Below are positions 54,297 through 63,944 of a stretch of DNA of 64,000 nucleotides, in pieces (position 1 is the stretch's first letter; every line of letters starts with the position of its first letter). Origin of the DNA: JAABRU01 sp041390465. Its GTDB lineage: Bacteria > Desulfobacterota > Desulfobacteria > Desulfobacterales > Desulfococcaceae. Under the pieces are notes generated by a model, which had not been told where the DNA came from, did not search any database, and saw only the letters and a program-made list of their open reading frames with translations. Where the stretch lies: contig JAWKPW010000004.1 in assembly GCA_041390465.1 (NCBI GenBank), forward strand, positions 41,783 through 105,782. Direction: 5' to 3'. The position numbers and the translations under genes are program-made.

Positions 54297-54514
54297 TTCT
54301 TCCGGAATCGGGATGCGCCTCAGCAGTATGGCGTTGAAAACCCGGAGGTTCCATCTCCGGGTTTCAATGTCATTAACTGAAGTTGGGAACGCTTCATCCG
54401 GAGTGCCAAACTGAAAGTTTGGCCACTCTTCCCACTCTTGCGTAAATGGAGTTGATCGCCGGGCATGAGTGCGGATGTTATCAGCAGAGACATTTGAGAC
54501 AAAGGAGAAGAAAA

Positions 54515-55066
54515 ATGAGATTTATGAAAAGCATAATGATTGCATCACTGGCAATGGTCATGAGTATGGGAATGTTCGGACAGGTTTTTGCAAAAGGCGG
54601 ATTTGGTCAGGGGCAGGGGCAGGGAAACGGCATGAATGCCTCCTGCACAAACCCCAAATGTCAGGCTTTGGCAGACGGGACCTGTCCCGCAGCCAACATT
54701 TTTGACGGGGAAGCTGTGACTGTTACCGGAACTGTGTCTGAAATCCAGAATTACAGACAGGGTGTTCAGATTGACACCGGCACGGAAACAGTGACGGTTT
54801 ACGGACTTGGGCCGGTCTGGTACTGGGAGCAGCTTGATGCTGACTATCCGGCTGTGGGGGACACCATCAGTGTCAGTGCATACAATGTCACTCTCAGCGA
54901 CGGTTCTGTGAAAACTGTGGCTGCAAGTGTGTCAGTCGGAGAAGAAACCATTGCCCTGCGTGATGCGGATACAGGGTTGCCGCTCTGGCGGGGGCATGGC
55001 CGGGGACAGGGATTCAGGGGAAAGTGCCCATTCGGAACAGCACCTGCCACTGAAGCAGCAGAATAG
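54515..55066 (+). CDS. Exported protein with OB-like domain and Gly-rich ends
   Basis: 183 residues from the ATG at 54515, with AAAGGAG upstream. The signal peptide ends GQVFAKG. A short GQGQGQGNG stretch and a CTNPKC motif come next. The core AVTVTGTVSEIQNYRQGVQIDTGTETVTVYGL, then VGDTISVSAYNVTLSDG resembles an OB/DUF5666-like beta domain. The tail has WRGHGRGQGFRGKCPFG. The family is not known to me. It lies 218 bases after the first gene, with a short palindrome between, and resembles the protein at 56638 in plan. Confidence 0.7.
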   Translation: MRFMKSIMIASLAMVMSMGMFGQVFAKGGFGQGQGQGNGMNASCTNPKCQALADGTCPAANIFDGEAVTVTGTVSEIQNYRQGVQIDTGTETVTVYGLGPVWYWEQLDADYPAVGDTISVSAYNVTLSDGSVKTVAASVSVGEETIALRDADTGLPLWRGHGRGQGFRGKCPFGTAPATEAAE

Positions 55067-55681
55067 ACAATTCCCTCAATTCTTTGGCATAAAGGATACA
55101 GGCATTTCCCTCCTGTGTCCTTTGTTCATTTTTTTGACGGCAGGTCAAACCTCCGGACAATGTCATCCCATCCTGGATTCTGATTTTTCAAATTTTTTCT
55201 GTGATAATAGGTATTTGTTATTAATTTTATACAATGGGCTGTGTCCTTTGCAGTAAAAATCTCTCATAACAAACCTCACAGCAACGCATGGTTTCAGCAG
55301 AGATTCGGTATAATAGTAATCCGAATAGTAATCCGCAGAGATTTTTTCGGGAGTGCAGAAAACGGTTTGCCCAATTTTTGCGAGCCTCCGGATGCGGCTG
55401 TGTCCAAAAAGTAATGCGTTTTTTTTCATCCATCCGGTTTTGAAGGCCAAGAATGCATTGTCCTCTGTGGCTTTGTGGCAGAATGAAAATACCCCTGCAT
55501 ACAAAAAATTTTTTCCATATCATTTGGAAAAAAAGTTTTTCATGCCGCTTTTATCTTGACTCTGTTTCTCTGCTGCCATATGAAAATCTGTCAGACTTGG
55601 GACATGTTTTGAGGGATGCTGCATCATCATCAACCTCTTGGTTTTTTTCAGACAGGAAAATTGGGGGAAGAGGGCAAAAAA
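55067..55681. other. Intergenic within the sigma-54 cluster
   Basis: It contains a partial dispersed element (about 55215-55313, ending AGCAGAGATTCGGTATAA) and AT-rich fold-back sequence near 55500-55545 (AAAAAATTTTTTCC...GGAAAAAAAG). No gene is seen. A separate promoter for the barrel-like gene could lie here. Confidence 0.5.
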
Positions 55682-56662
55682 ATGGAACCTGTCTGCAAAA
55701 CCGCCGTGTGTATTCTGCTGACCGCATTTTTCTGCTTTGTTTCCGTGAAATCCGTATCTGCCCTGGATACCTCTCTTGAATTCAGCACCGGATACAATGA
55801 CAATGTTCCCAAAACTCCGGATGCAGAAGGATCGGGTTTCTGGCTGTGCGAAATCAGACTGCTTCAGCGGCTTTTTTCCGGATCCGCTGACGCGGAGGGA
55901 CAGATTTCTGCGGAAGCAGCGTATCAGGATTATTTTCGCACAGGGGACAGTTACCACCTGCAGGCTGAAACAGAACTGGCCTGGCCCCTGTCTGATGGCA
56001 GAATCATTCCCGGCATTTTTTCAGATGTGCTGGTTTACCGTGATGATGCTGTGGAAGAGGATGAACGCAGTGAAGTGACAGCAGGCGGATTTGCCGACTG
56101 GCTGGCAAGTCCTTATCTTACTTTGGGGATCCGGCAGAGCTGGTCATGGGCTGATTACCGCAATCCTGCGGCCGGGTGCGGCTGCCGATCAACGCTGTCC
56201 GGGCAATCTGAACATGCCGGGGGAAAAGGCATGAATTCCGATCACAGTTGTCTGACAGAAAACAAAAACCGCGATGACAGAATGCAGACTGTCGGCATTC
56301 ACAGCACATTTTATCTCAGCCCCGCACTTGCGGCAGAAATTCTTGGGGAGCATATCCGGAACAGATCCTCTGTAAAAACAGAATCTTGCAATGAAAATGC
56401 TCTGACAGCGTCTGTGGCATGGAATCCGTCTGAATTCTGGGAAATTTCTGTTCTGGGCTCTGCCCGGCATCTCCGTTATGAAAAGGCCATGCACGATGAG
56501 GATCGGAAAGACACTGTTTTTCATGCTGCTCTCCGTGTCAGCCGCTTTATCGGAAAATTTGAACTCCGGGTTCAGGCCCAGTGGACACACAATGATTCTT
56601 CTGAGGAAAAGGAAGATTACCGTCAGCAGGTGATGCAATGCGGATTTGGCTTTTCATTCTGA
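55682..56662 (+). CDS. Putative outer-membrane beta-barrel protein
   Basis: 326 residues from the ATG at 55682, with GAAGAGG upstream. The signal peptide ends KSVSA. The mature protein opens LDTSLEFSTGYNDNVPKTPD, the usual start of long-chain barrel proteins, and alternating hydrophobic strands follow (AEAAYQDYFRTGDSYHLQAETELAWPL, VGIHSTFYLSPALAAEILGEHI). It ends QCGFGFSF with a terminal Phe, the BAM recognition signal. The family is not known. A Cys-rich loop (NPAAGCGCRS) is unusual for a barrel. It overlaps the next gene by 25 bases. Confidence 0.7.
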   Translation: MEPVCKTAVCILLTAFFCFVSVKSVSALDTSLEFSTGYNDNVPKTPDAEGSGFWLCEIRLLQRLFSGSADAEGQISAEAAYQDYFRTGDSYHLQAETELAWPLSDGRIIPGIFSDVLVYRDDAVEEDERSEVTAGGFADWLASPYLTLGIRQSWSWADYRNPAAGCGCRSTLSGQSEHAGGKGMNSDHSCLTENKNRDDRMQTVGIHSTFYLSPALAAEILGEHIRNRSSVKTESCNENALTASVAWNPSEFWEISVLGSARHLRYEKAMHDEDRKDTVFHAALRVSRFIGKFELRVQAQWTHNDSSEEKEDYRQQVMQCGFGFSF

Positions 56663-57015
56663 CAAATCTCTTATGGCTTTCTGCAGCAACTGTCTGTGCT
56701 GAGGAAGCTCTGCTGGGAACGGTTGAGGCCATTGATCGGGACAAGGGGGAACTGATCCTCAGGGTCACAGATTCTTCAGCAGACAGGGGGCACAAGATAA
56801 GTGTCTTTCTTGATCCTGAAAATATGCCATGCTGCATTGGCATTGGAAAGACAGTCCGGGTATGGGGAAGTTATGCAAAGGGAAATTCATCAACCTTTCA
56901 GGCAGTGACTGTCAGGGGAAATTCTTTTCAGGGAAACGGACATGATCCCACAGGTGTGCGCTGCCGTATCGGTCGGGGAAGAGGTCACGGAAGGGGCGGT
57001 GCAGGACACAGATGA
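56638..57015 (+). CDS. Small exported OB-like protein with His/Gly-rich tail
   Basis: 125 residues. The signal peptide is MRIWLFILTNLLWLSAATVC, cut near AEEA. The core LLGTVEAIDRDKGELILRVTDSSADRGHKISVFLD, then IGKTVRVWGSYAKG looks like an OB barrel. The tail GRGRGHGRGGAGHR is rich in Arg, Gly and His. It overlaps the barrel gene before it by 25 bases and the kinase gene after it by four, so all are translated from one message. No known family. Confidence 0.65.
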   Translation: MRIWLFILTNLLWLSAATVCAEEALLGTVEAIDRDKGELILRVTDSSADRGHKISVFLDPENMPCCIGIGKTVRVWGSYAKGNSSTFQAVTVRGNSFQGNGHDPTGVRCRIGRGRGHGRGGAGHR

Positions 57016-58601
57016 AAAAAATATCCGGCATTTTTTCTCAGCGCCGGGCATTTTTCCGGCTTATGCCCGCATGGAAGGGCAGTCTGATTCTTTTCAGTCT
57101 GCTGATTCTCAGTGTGCTGGTCTATTTTTTCTGGCAGGAACATCAGCTCCGGCAGGTGTTTCTCAGCCATTCTTTGGAAAACTCCCGCATGCTGGGTGCT
57201 GTGATTGAACGCAATGCGCAATCCGCACTTTTGTCTCAGGAAACTGTGGAAAAAATTATCAGTATCTTTCTGGGCAATACTGCGCGCTTTGTGGAATATC
57301 TGGATGGCATAGAAGCCTTTTCCTCTTCTGAACTTTCCGCTTTTGCAGAAGAATCGGGCCTGACCGGAATCCGGATTATAAGGGAAAAAGGGGAAATCAG
57401 CGAAGGTCCTCCGGGTTGGGCCGCGTCGGAAGAAATTTCCTGCCTTTCTCAGCCCCGCATTCTTCATCATCTCCCTTCAGTGCATCTTTTTCTGATGATA
57501 TGGCCTTTTGCAGAAAAGCAGGGATGTGTGATGGTGGGATTTGACGCTGCGCATATTGAAACCCTGCAGGAGCAGATCGGACTGCCCCGTCTGCTGGAAA
57601 CCCTTTCCGTTCTGCCGGACATACAGTATCTGCGCCTTGAAAATTCAGGAGAAACACACGACGGTTCCAGCGTTTTTCTCAAACAGTATCAGGGACGGCA
57701 GGTTGCGGAAACCCGGATGCCCTTTGGCAGTGAAATGCTGGTTCTGGGAATGGACACCAGCCATTTTCTGGACAGATGCGATCAGATGCGCAAAGAATTT
57801 TTCTTCTTCAGCGCGATTCTGGCTTTTGCCGGTCTGTTTTTTTCCTGGCTGTTTCACCGCTCCCAGACTCTGTATCTGAGCCGGATTCGGGAAGTGGAGC
57901 GGGAAATGGCAAAAGAGCGGGAGGATGCCTCACTGGGACGGGCCGCGGCATCCATTGCCCATGAAATCCGCAATCCCCTCAATGCCATCAGCATGGGACT
58001 GCAGCGCATGCAGATGGAAGTGGAGGAACTGCCGGAGGAATACCAAATTCTTGTCACAGATATGCTGCACGCGGTTGCGCGCACCAATGGCATTGTTTCC
58101 GATATTCGGCGCTATGCAGATCCGCCTGCTCCCATCTCCGAATCTGTCCTGATCGAGCCGGTCATCAGCCGCATCCTGGGACTTTATCGGCAGAAATGTA
58201 CAGAACAGAACATAAAAACAGATGTTGCGTGTTCAAGGGAGCTCAGGGTGGCAGGTGATCCCCGGATGCTGGAACAGATCCTGGAAAATCTGATACGCAA
58301 CGCGGTGGAGGCACAGCCCGGTGGCGGTTTTCTCCGCATTGCTGTGAAACAGGAAGAGGGTTATGCGGTACTGTCAGCGGAAAACAGCGGTTTCAATCTG
58401 GATCCCAAGTGTCCGGAGCAGATGCTGGAACCCTGTTTCACCACCAAAACACGCGGAACCGGCCTGGGGCTTTCCATTGTGGACAAAATTGTGTGCGCAC
58501 ACAGCGGCAGAATCGAGCTGGAAGTGCCGGAATCCGGGATATTGAAAATAAAAGTTTTCCTTCGTCCGGCAGAAAATGATATGCGGGGAACTGCCCAATG
58601 A
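57012..58601 (+). CDS. Membrane sensor histidine kinase (NtrB/ZraS type)
   Basis: 529 residues. Membrane segments at about 23-41 and 263-281 bracket a periplasmic sensing domain of about 220 residues. The phosphorylated His is H317 (ASIAHEIRNPLNAIS). The ATPase domain has NLIRNAVEAQ (N box), SAENSG-like G1 region and TRGTGLGLSIVDKI (G2). The plan is that of kinases that pair with NtrC-type regulators, such as ZraS. The stimulus is unknown; the exported metal-binding-like proteins before it suggest an envelope signal. It overlaps the regulator gene by four bases. Confidence 0.92.
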   Translation: MKKISGIFSQRRAFFRLMPAWKGSLILFSLLILSVLVYFFWQEHQLRQVFLSHSLENSRMLGAVIERNAQSALLSQETVEKIISIFLGNTARFVEYLDGIEAFSSSELSAFAEESGLTGIRIIREKGEISEGPPGWAASEEISCLSQPRILHHLPSVHLFLMIWPFAEKQGCVMVGFDAAHIETLQEQIGLPRLLETLSVLPDIQYLRLENSGETHDGSSVFLKQYQGRQVAETRMPFGSEMLVLGMDTSHFLDRCDQMRKEFFFFSAILAFAGLFFSWLFHRSQTLYLSRIREVEREMAKEREDASLGRAAASIAHEIRNPLNAISMGLQRMQMEVEELPEEYQILVTDMLHAVARTNGIVSDIRRYADPPAPISESVLIEPVISRILGLYRQKCTEQNIKTDVACSRELRVAGDPRMLEQILENLIRNAVEAQPGGGFLRIAVKQEEGYAVLSAENSGFNLDPKCPEQMLEPCFTTKTRGTGLGLSIVDKIVCAHSGRIELEVPESGILKIKVFLRPAENDMRGTAQ

Positions 58602-59944
58602 ACATTCTGATAGCCGATGATGAAAAAATGCAGAGGGATCTGCTGCGGGGATTTTTGCAGAAAAAAGGATATGCCGTGCATACTGCCGCTGACGGAAAGG
58701 AAGCCCTGCGCCTGTTTTCAGAACTTCCCTTTCAACTGCTTCTTCTGGATCACCGTATGCCGGACATGAACGGAGATGAGGTTCTTGCCCGGATGAAGAA
58801 AATCAATCCCCTCATACATGCCATCATGATCACAGCCTATGGCACGGTCGGAACTGCGGTGGAAGTGATGAAACTCGGGGCCGAAGATTTTCTGGAAAAA
58901 CCTGTCAATCTGCTGAATCTGCTGGATAAGATTCAGAGGATTGAACAGCGCATCATGATTGAAGAGGAAGCTGCGGAAGTGGCGGAAACTTTGAATCAGA
59001 AAGAACTTCCCCTGAAAATCGCGGGCCAGGGGACAGCCATGAAAAATCTTCTGTCCCTGGTGCACCGGGTCGCTGCAACGCCCTGGCCGGTTCTGATCCG
59101 GGGAGAAACCGGAACCGGCAAGGAACTCATTGCCCGGCTGGTGCATCTGCTGAGCGGGGTCAGTGACGGCCCTTTCACCGAAGTCAACTGCGGCGCAATT
59201 CCGGAAAATCTTTTTGAGTCTGAACTCTTCGGCCATGAAAAAGGCGCTTTTACCGGTGCGCTGGCTGTCCGGCGGGGAAAATTTGAACTTGCGGACAAAG
59301 GAACCCTGTTTCTGGATGAAATCGGGGAAATGCCCCTGCGTCTGCAGCCCAAACTCCTGCGCGCCCTGCAGGAAAAGCGCATCTGCCGTGTGGGCGGTGA
59401 AAAAGAGATTTGCCCGGATGTCCGGATTGTGGCGGCAACCAACCGTGATCTGAAATCACTTGCCGCTGAGGGCAGATTCCGGGAGGATCTGTTTTACCGC
59501 CTCAATGTGTTTGACATTGAAATTCCGCCGCTGCGGGAGCGCAAAGAAGATATTCCCGCTTTGGCAGATTTTTTTCTTGCCCGTTACAGTCCCCGGCCTG
59601 TGCGGTTTGATCCGGATGCCCTGTCCATTCTGCTGAAATACAGTTTCCCCGGCAATGTCAGGGAACTGGAGCACATTATCCAGCGCACTGTGACCCTGAC
59701 GCGGGGCACTGTCATCCGGGCTGCGGATCTGCCGCCGGAACTCCGTTTTCAGCAGGTCAGCCAGCAGGGAACCCTGTCTCAAAGATTGGAGGCTTTGGAG
59801 CGGGAACTGATTGTTTCCGCTTTGGAAAAACATGAATGGATTCAGACGAGGGCAGCAGATTCTCTTGGCCTGAGTGAACGGGTGCTGCGGTACAAAATCA
59901 GAAAACTTGGGATCAAAAATGACAGACAGTCTGGGATGCAATAG
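58598..59944 (+). CDS. NtrC-family sigma-54 response regulator
   Basis: 448 residues. The receiver has D51 as phosphoacceptor (LLLLDHRMPDMNG), T79 and K101. The AAA+ domain has Walker A 169-176 (GETGTGKE), GAFTGA at 216-221 for sigma-54 contact, and Walker B LFLDE. The C-terminal Fis-type helix-turn-helix is in TRAADSLGLSERVLRYKIRKLG. It activates RNA polymerase with sigma-54. The likely target is the promoter at 53718, preceded by paired inverted repeats, so the cluster may regulate itself. Confidence 0.95.
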   Translation: MNILIADDEKMQRDLLRGFLQKKGYAVHTAADGKEALRLFSELPFQLLLLDHRMPDMNGDEVLARMKKINPLIHAIMITAYGTVGTAVEVMKLGAEDFLEKPVNLLNLLDKIQRIEQRIMIEEEAAEVAETLNQKELPLKIAGQGTAMKNLLSLVHRVAATPWPVLIRGETGTGKELIARLVHLLSGVSDGPFTEVNCGAIPENLFESELFGHEKGAFTGALAVRRGKFELADKGTLFLDEIGEMPLRLQPKLLRALQEKRICRVGGEKEICPDVRIVAATNRDLKSLAAEGRFREDLFYRLNVFDIEIPPLRERKEDIPALADFFLARYSPRPVRFDPDALSILLKYSFPGNVRELEHIIQRTVTLTRGTVIRAADLPPELRFQQVSQQGTLSQRLEALERELIVSALEKHEWIQTRAADSLGLSERVLRYKIRKLGIKNDRQSGMQ

Positions 59945-60115
59945 GGATTCGCCCTTGATTTCATACAGTGCTCCCAGCTTTTTCTGTCTGACTGCGGCAG
60001 ACTGTTTTTTTCAGAAGCAATTTGGCATCATATCAAATCGCGATTGAATTTAAGTACCTCACCAAATATTTTGTAACAAAAATAAAATTACTGTCCATTC
60101 GCTTAAATTTTTGCA

Positions 60116-60284
60116 ATATACTGATCCAATTTTGGTTTTCTCGGGCATGATTTTTGCGTTCAGACCTGATTGCCAAAAAAACGGCTGTTTCCGGTCAGAA
60201 TAATGCCAGAACAGGCCGGAAAAACATGTTTCCGGGCTTAAGCAATTTCTGTGCCAAAGAAAACCAAAATTGGATCGGTATATA
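60116..60284. mobile_element. MITE with CCAATTTTGGTTTTC ends
   Basis: ATATACTGATCCAATTTTGG at the left is matched in inverse at the right (CCAAAATTGGATCGGTATAT); the arms extend to about 24 bases, with TTTTC at the inner end. 169 bp, non-coding. The outermost bases TATA are part of the repeat, so a TA target is likely. The interval from 59945 to 60372 otherwise holds only a partial dispersed element (59945-59990) and a single terminus at 60333-60360. Confidence 0.7.
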
Positions 60285-60372
60285 ACAATTCCCTGTTGAA
60301 ATTATATAAAAATGTGCTGTAAAATGACAGATGATACCAATTCGCTATTGAAAACATACTTTATGCAATTAA

Positions 60373-60969
60373 GTGGACCCAATGTCAAGACTGATTGTTA
60401 TGATATTTAAGTTACCAAAATCCACCTGATATCTTCTTCGGTTTTCCCCTTCTTTGCTGTTTATAATCATACACCGTTTCTGTTTATTCCCTGATAATGT
60501 ACTTCCGCAGGTGTCAGGCAGTCAAGAGCCTGATGTAATCTCCTGTTATTGTAGAATTCAAAGTATTTTTTCAGAGATAAACGGGCTTCTCCTGCCGTAT
60601 GATATTCTTTGATATATACCTCCTCATATTTCACAGTCCTCCGCAACCTTTCAACAAATATGCTGTCCAAAGCACGTCCCTTTGAATCCATACTGATCTT
60701 TATCTCCCTGTCTTTCAAAGATTTAAGGAATTTTTCGGACGTATACTGACAACCCTGATCTGTGTTGAAAATTTCCGGTACGGATAACATCAGTGCGTCA
60801 TTCAGTGCATCCGTGCAGAAATCGGATTCAGGAGTGTCACTCAGTTTCCGGGAGAGCACAAACCGGCTGAACCAGTCAATAACGGCTGTCAGATAAACAA
60901 AACCTCTTCCGACACGGATACAGGTAATATCGGAACTCCGCACATAATCCGGTTTTTCAATCCTTACAA
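60373..60969 (-). pseudogene. IS3-family OrfB (C-terminal part), truncated
   Basis: The minus-strand frame reads KPDYVRSSDITCIRVGRGFVYLTAVIDWFSR (first D), IFNTDQGCQYTS (second D), FVERLRRTVKYEEVY (E) and ends LTPAEVHYQGINRNGV at 60467. These are the catalytic motifs of IS3/IS2-type integrase-like transposases. The N-terminal half of OrfB and all of OrfA are missing: the frame is cut at 60969 by the IS4 element. The IS3 end TGGACCCAATGTCAAGAC lies at about 60374. Confidence 0.88.
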
Positions 60970-62280
60970 TAGCCCTTTCAAGGTGAGTTTTGGCAATTTC
61001 AGATCAATTTTTTAATCATAAAAAGGTAAATTCCAGCCATGAGTACAAAAATATTTGGTGATGTTCTGCAGAAATTTGCTGATAAAAGTCCGGCCACTGT
61101 AATGGTTCATGGGCTGCTCGAATATCTGCTGAATGAGGACAGACTTAATGAATGGTCCGAGAAGAATAGCGGGGTGCAATATACCGGAAATCTTCTGTTT
61201 TCATCTGTTGTTGCTGTTATGATGGAAGTTGTCTGTCAGATTAAAAGAAATATCAATTCAGCTTGTCGCAGGGCTGAACATATCAATGTGTCACTGACTT
61301 CTTTGTACAACAAAATTAATGGAACAGAATCATCAACTTCAGCGGCACCGGTCAGGCATATTGCTGCTGAATCATCTGATTTGATTAAAAAAATGAAATC
61401 TGAAAATCCTGCGTGGCTGCCCGGTTGCCAAACAAAACTGCCCGATGGAAACTGCATTGCAGCAGTCGAACACCGCATTAAACCGCTGCGCAATATAAAA
61501 TCAGCAGCTTTGCCCGGCAAATCACTGGTTGTTTTTGATCCGCAGACAGAACTCGCTGCTGATGTTTTTCCCTGTGAAGACGGTCATGCACAGGAACGAC
61601 TGTTATTAGATAATATATTGAAAACAGTAATAAAAAATGACTGCTGGGTTGCTGACCGCAATTTCTGCACACAAAATTTTCTTTTTGGCATTAATAAAAA
61701 AGAAGCAGTGTTTATCATTCGTCGGCACCAACTTCTGCCCGTTGAAGATATCAGTGAGAAAAAATTTGCAGGTGAAAACGGATCAGGAAAAATTTATGAA
61801 CAAATAATAAGTTTAAAATCTTCAAATGATGAAATTTATACTGCACGGCTCATTGTTGTCAGCCTGAACAGAAAGACAAGAAACAATGACAATGAAATTC
61901 ATCTGCTCACCAATATTCCTGAAGAAACAGCAGATGCGCTCACTGTTGCTGAAATATATAAAAAACGATGGGGAATTGAAACTGCATTTCAGCGGCTTGA
62001 AGCACATTTTAACAGTGAAATAAGTTCATTGGGGTATCCGAAAGCTGCCCTTTTGGGATTTTGCATTGCTTTGGTGGCATTCAACATTTATGCAGTCATC
62101 ATGGCATCATTAAGATCAGCCCATCCTGATACAAATATTAAGGATGAAGTTTCTGAATATTATATTGCTCAGGATATTTCAGCAGTTTATGAAGGTATGA
62201 TTATTGCGGTTGATTATAAAGAATGGGGCATCTTTCGTAATATCAGTTGTGCAGAAATGATAATTTTATTAATGTTATTA

Positions 62281-63095
62281 GGTTCTGTTGACATTTACCT
62301 CAGCCATATAAGTGCCCCGGCAAAGTGAAGGAATGACAGATACCGTTCCGACAGTTTGTCAAACCGGGAGAAAATACGTCTGAACTGTTTAATTTTATTT
62401 ATAAAACATTCCACAAGATGACGTTCTTTATACAGATGACGGTCATAATCCTGCGGGTTTTTCCGGCCGGAACGGGACGGGATGACCGGCTCAATTGTGC
62501 GCTCCCGCAGATACTGCCGGTACGAATCGCTGTCGTACCCTTTGTCTGCCGGAACTGCAGCGGGCCGGAAATCACCTGTCAGTGCTTCGGCCTGGGTAAT
62601 ATCGTGGTTCTGCCCCGGGGTCAGGATGAATTTCAGGGGATTCCCGAGTGCGTCCACAGCGATGTGGATTTTGGTGCTGAAACCGCCCCGGCTCCGACCC
62701 AGGGCCTGTTTTTCCTGACCGCCGTCCTTTTTCAGTGCGCCTGCCGCACAGGGATGGGCACGAATCACAGTGCTGTCGGGAATCAGCAGTTCCATATCCG
62801 GATCACCGGCGCAGAAGGTAAAGAACCGTTCCCATACACCTTTATCACTCCAGGCAGCAAAACGTTTGTAAACACTGTTCCATTTGCCGTATTCATCCGG
62901 AAGAAACCGCCACTGTGCGCCACTGCGCATTATCCACAGGACAGCTTCGATAAACAGGCGGATTTTTGACTCATTTTTTGCATAAACCCCCGGCTCATTC
63001 CTCAGAAAAGCCGATATCTTCAGCCATTGACCGTCTCTTAACAATGTTTTCATGGACGATAATTTATATGGCAAATTCAAAATGTCAACAGAACC
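62281..63095. mobile_element. IS5-family element (IS427-like)
   Basis: 815 bp with ends GGTTCTGTTGACATT and its inverse. TA is duplicated at 62279-62280 and 63096-63097. It lies in the 3' part of the IS4-family transposase gene. Confidence 0.88.
62295..63080 (-). CDS. IS5-family transposase
   Basis: 261 residues, intact. The N-terminal DUF4096-like part reads LIEAVLWIMRSGAQWRFLPDEYGKWNSVYKRFAAWSDKGVWERFF. The DDE domain has DSTVIRAHPCAAG (first D), VPADKGYDSDSYRQYL (second D) and YKERHLVECFINKIKQFRRI (E). This is a complete, possibly active IS5 transposase. It lies opposite in direction to the IS4 transposase it interrupts. Confidence 0.95.
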   Translation of the reverse strand: MNLPYKLSSMKTLLRDGQWLKISAFLRNEPGVYAKNESKIRLFIEAVLWIMRSGAQWRFLPDEYGKWNSVYKRFAAWSDKGVWERFFTFCAGDPDMELLIPDSTVIRAHPCAAGALKKDGGQEKQALGRSRGGFSTKIHIAVDALGNPLKFILTPGQNHDITQAEALTGDFRPAAVPADKGYDSDSYRQYLRERTIEPVIPSRSGRKNPQDYDRHLYKERHLVECFINKIKQFRRIFSRFDKLSERYLSFLHFAGALIWLR

Positions 63096-63245
63096 TAGCC
63101 AAACAAATTAATTTAAGGCATTTTAAAAAAAACAGACGCGGGGCAAAAAAGGAAAAACCGATTGTAAAATTTGATAAAAATACACCGCATGTTTCTGTTT
63201 TTAAATTACTTTTAAACTCAACTTAAAGTCACCTTGAAAGGGCTG

Positions 63246-63775
63246 GTCTCCGGAATCCAAAGAACTGCGGAAAGGGGAAAAACTGTGTCACCGGATGCTG
63301 CAATTACAAAAATATAATTGTATCCGGTGATGCACCGCTTTTTTGCATGATCAGACAGTTTATGTATGAATTCCATATGATTGCCGAATTTTTCAGATTT
63401 TGTGTCATCAACAATAATCCGTATCCTCCGGCGGCTTTTTTCAGTTTCATTGGAAAGATCGAATTCTCTGAACAGTCTGACAAAAACAGGAATGCTCACC
63501 AGATGAGACAGTTTTTCAAAAGATTCCGGATGCCGGTTCAGAATAATATAAAGTTTTTTCAGTTCTGATCCGTGCCTCAGAGCCAAATCCGCGAGTGATT
63601 CCTCTTCCATAAAAGGAAGCATGATGAAAATCCAAATCCGTTCGTATGAAACAGGATCTTTGTGATAAGAAAAACCTGCTGATATTACAAGTTTTTTCAG
63701 TGATGCACCGGTCAGACGTTTTATAAACTGACAGACTTTTTTTTCATTCTGACAACTCCGATCATTTGATTAATT
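63246..63775 (-). pseudogene. Truncated DDE transposase
   Basis: The minus-strand frame reads CQFIKRLTGASLKKLVISAGFSYHKDPVSYERIWIFIMLPFMEEE, then RIRIIVDDTKSEKFGNHMEFIHKLSDHAKKRCITGYNYIFVIAASG, and continues to about VLWIPE before running into the IS4 end. VDDT could supply the first catalytic Asp. It is the N-terminal part (about 170 residues) of an IS4/IS701-like transposase. The remainder is missing on the far side of the IS4 element, where IS3 sequence lies instead. Confidence 0.65.
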
Positions 63776-63944
63776 TAACAGCGGTAAAAATATGCCAATG
63801 AAGTATCAGAATAACATATAATCAAAAATAAATCAATCAAAATAAACAACTTGCATGTTATTTCAGCATACAGAACAATATAATAATATGATATTTAAAC
63901 AGAATATGATTAATGTAAAGAAACTTTAGTAAGTTATTCATCTC

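Larger units (their letters stand above)
61039..63226 (+). pseudogene. IS4-family transposase split by IS5
   Basis: 61039-62280 and 63098-63226 join into 456 residues when the IS5 element and one copy of its TA duplication are removed; the join reads ILLMLL-AKQINLRHFKKNRRG, and the protein ends HVSVFKLLLNST. The C-terminal piece has the KQINLRHFKK-RRG pattern typical of IS4-family transposases. Catalytic residues include D in CWVADRNFCTQN and E in YKKRWGIETAF. As it stands the first part ends 16 residues inside the IS5, so activity is probably lost. Tips match the two MITEs at 10877 and 28981. Confidence 0.9.
60970..63245. mobile_element. IS4-family element carrying an IS5 insertion
   Basis: The ends AGCCCTTTCAAGGTGA and TCACCTTGAAAGGGCT are perfect inverse copies. 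The element contains one transposase gene, itself split by an IS5-family element. The flanks do not show the 11-bp duplication seen for its derivative MITEs; IS3 DNA lies on the left and another transposase remnant on the right. Confidence 0.88.
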
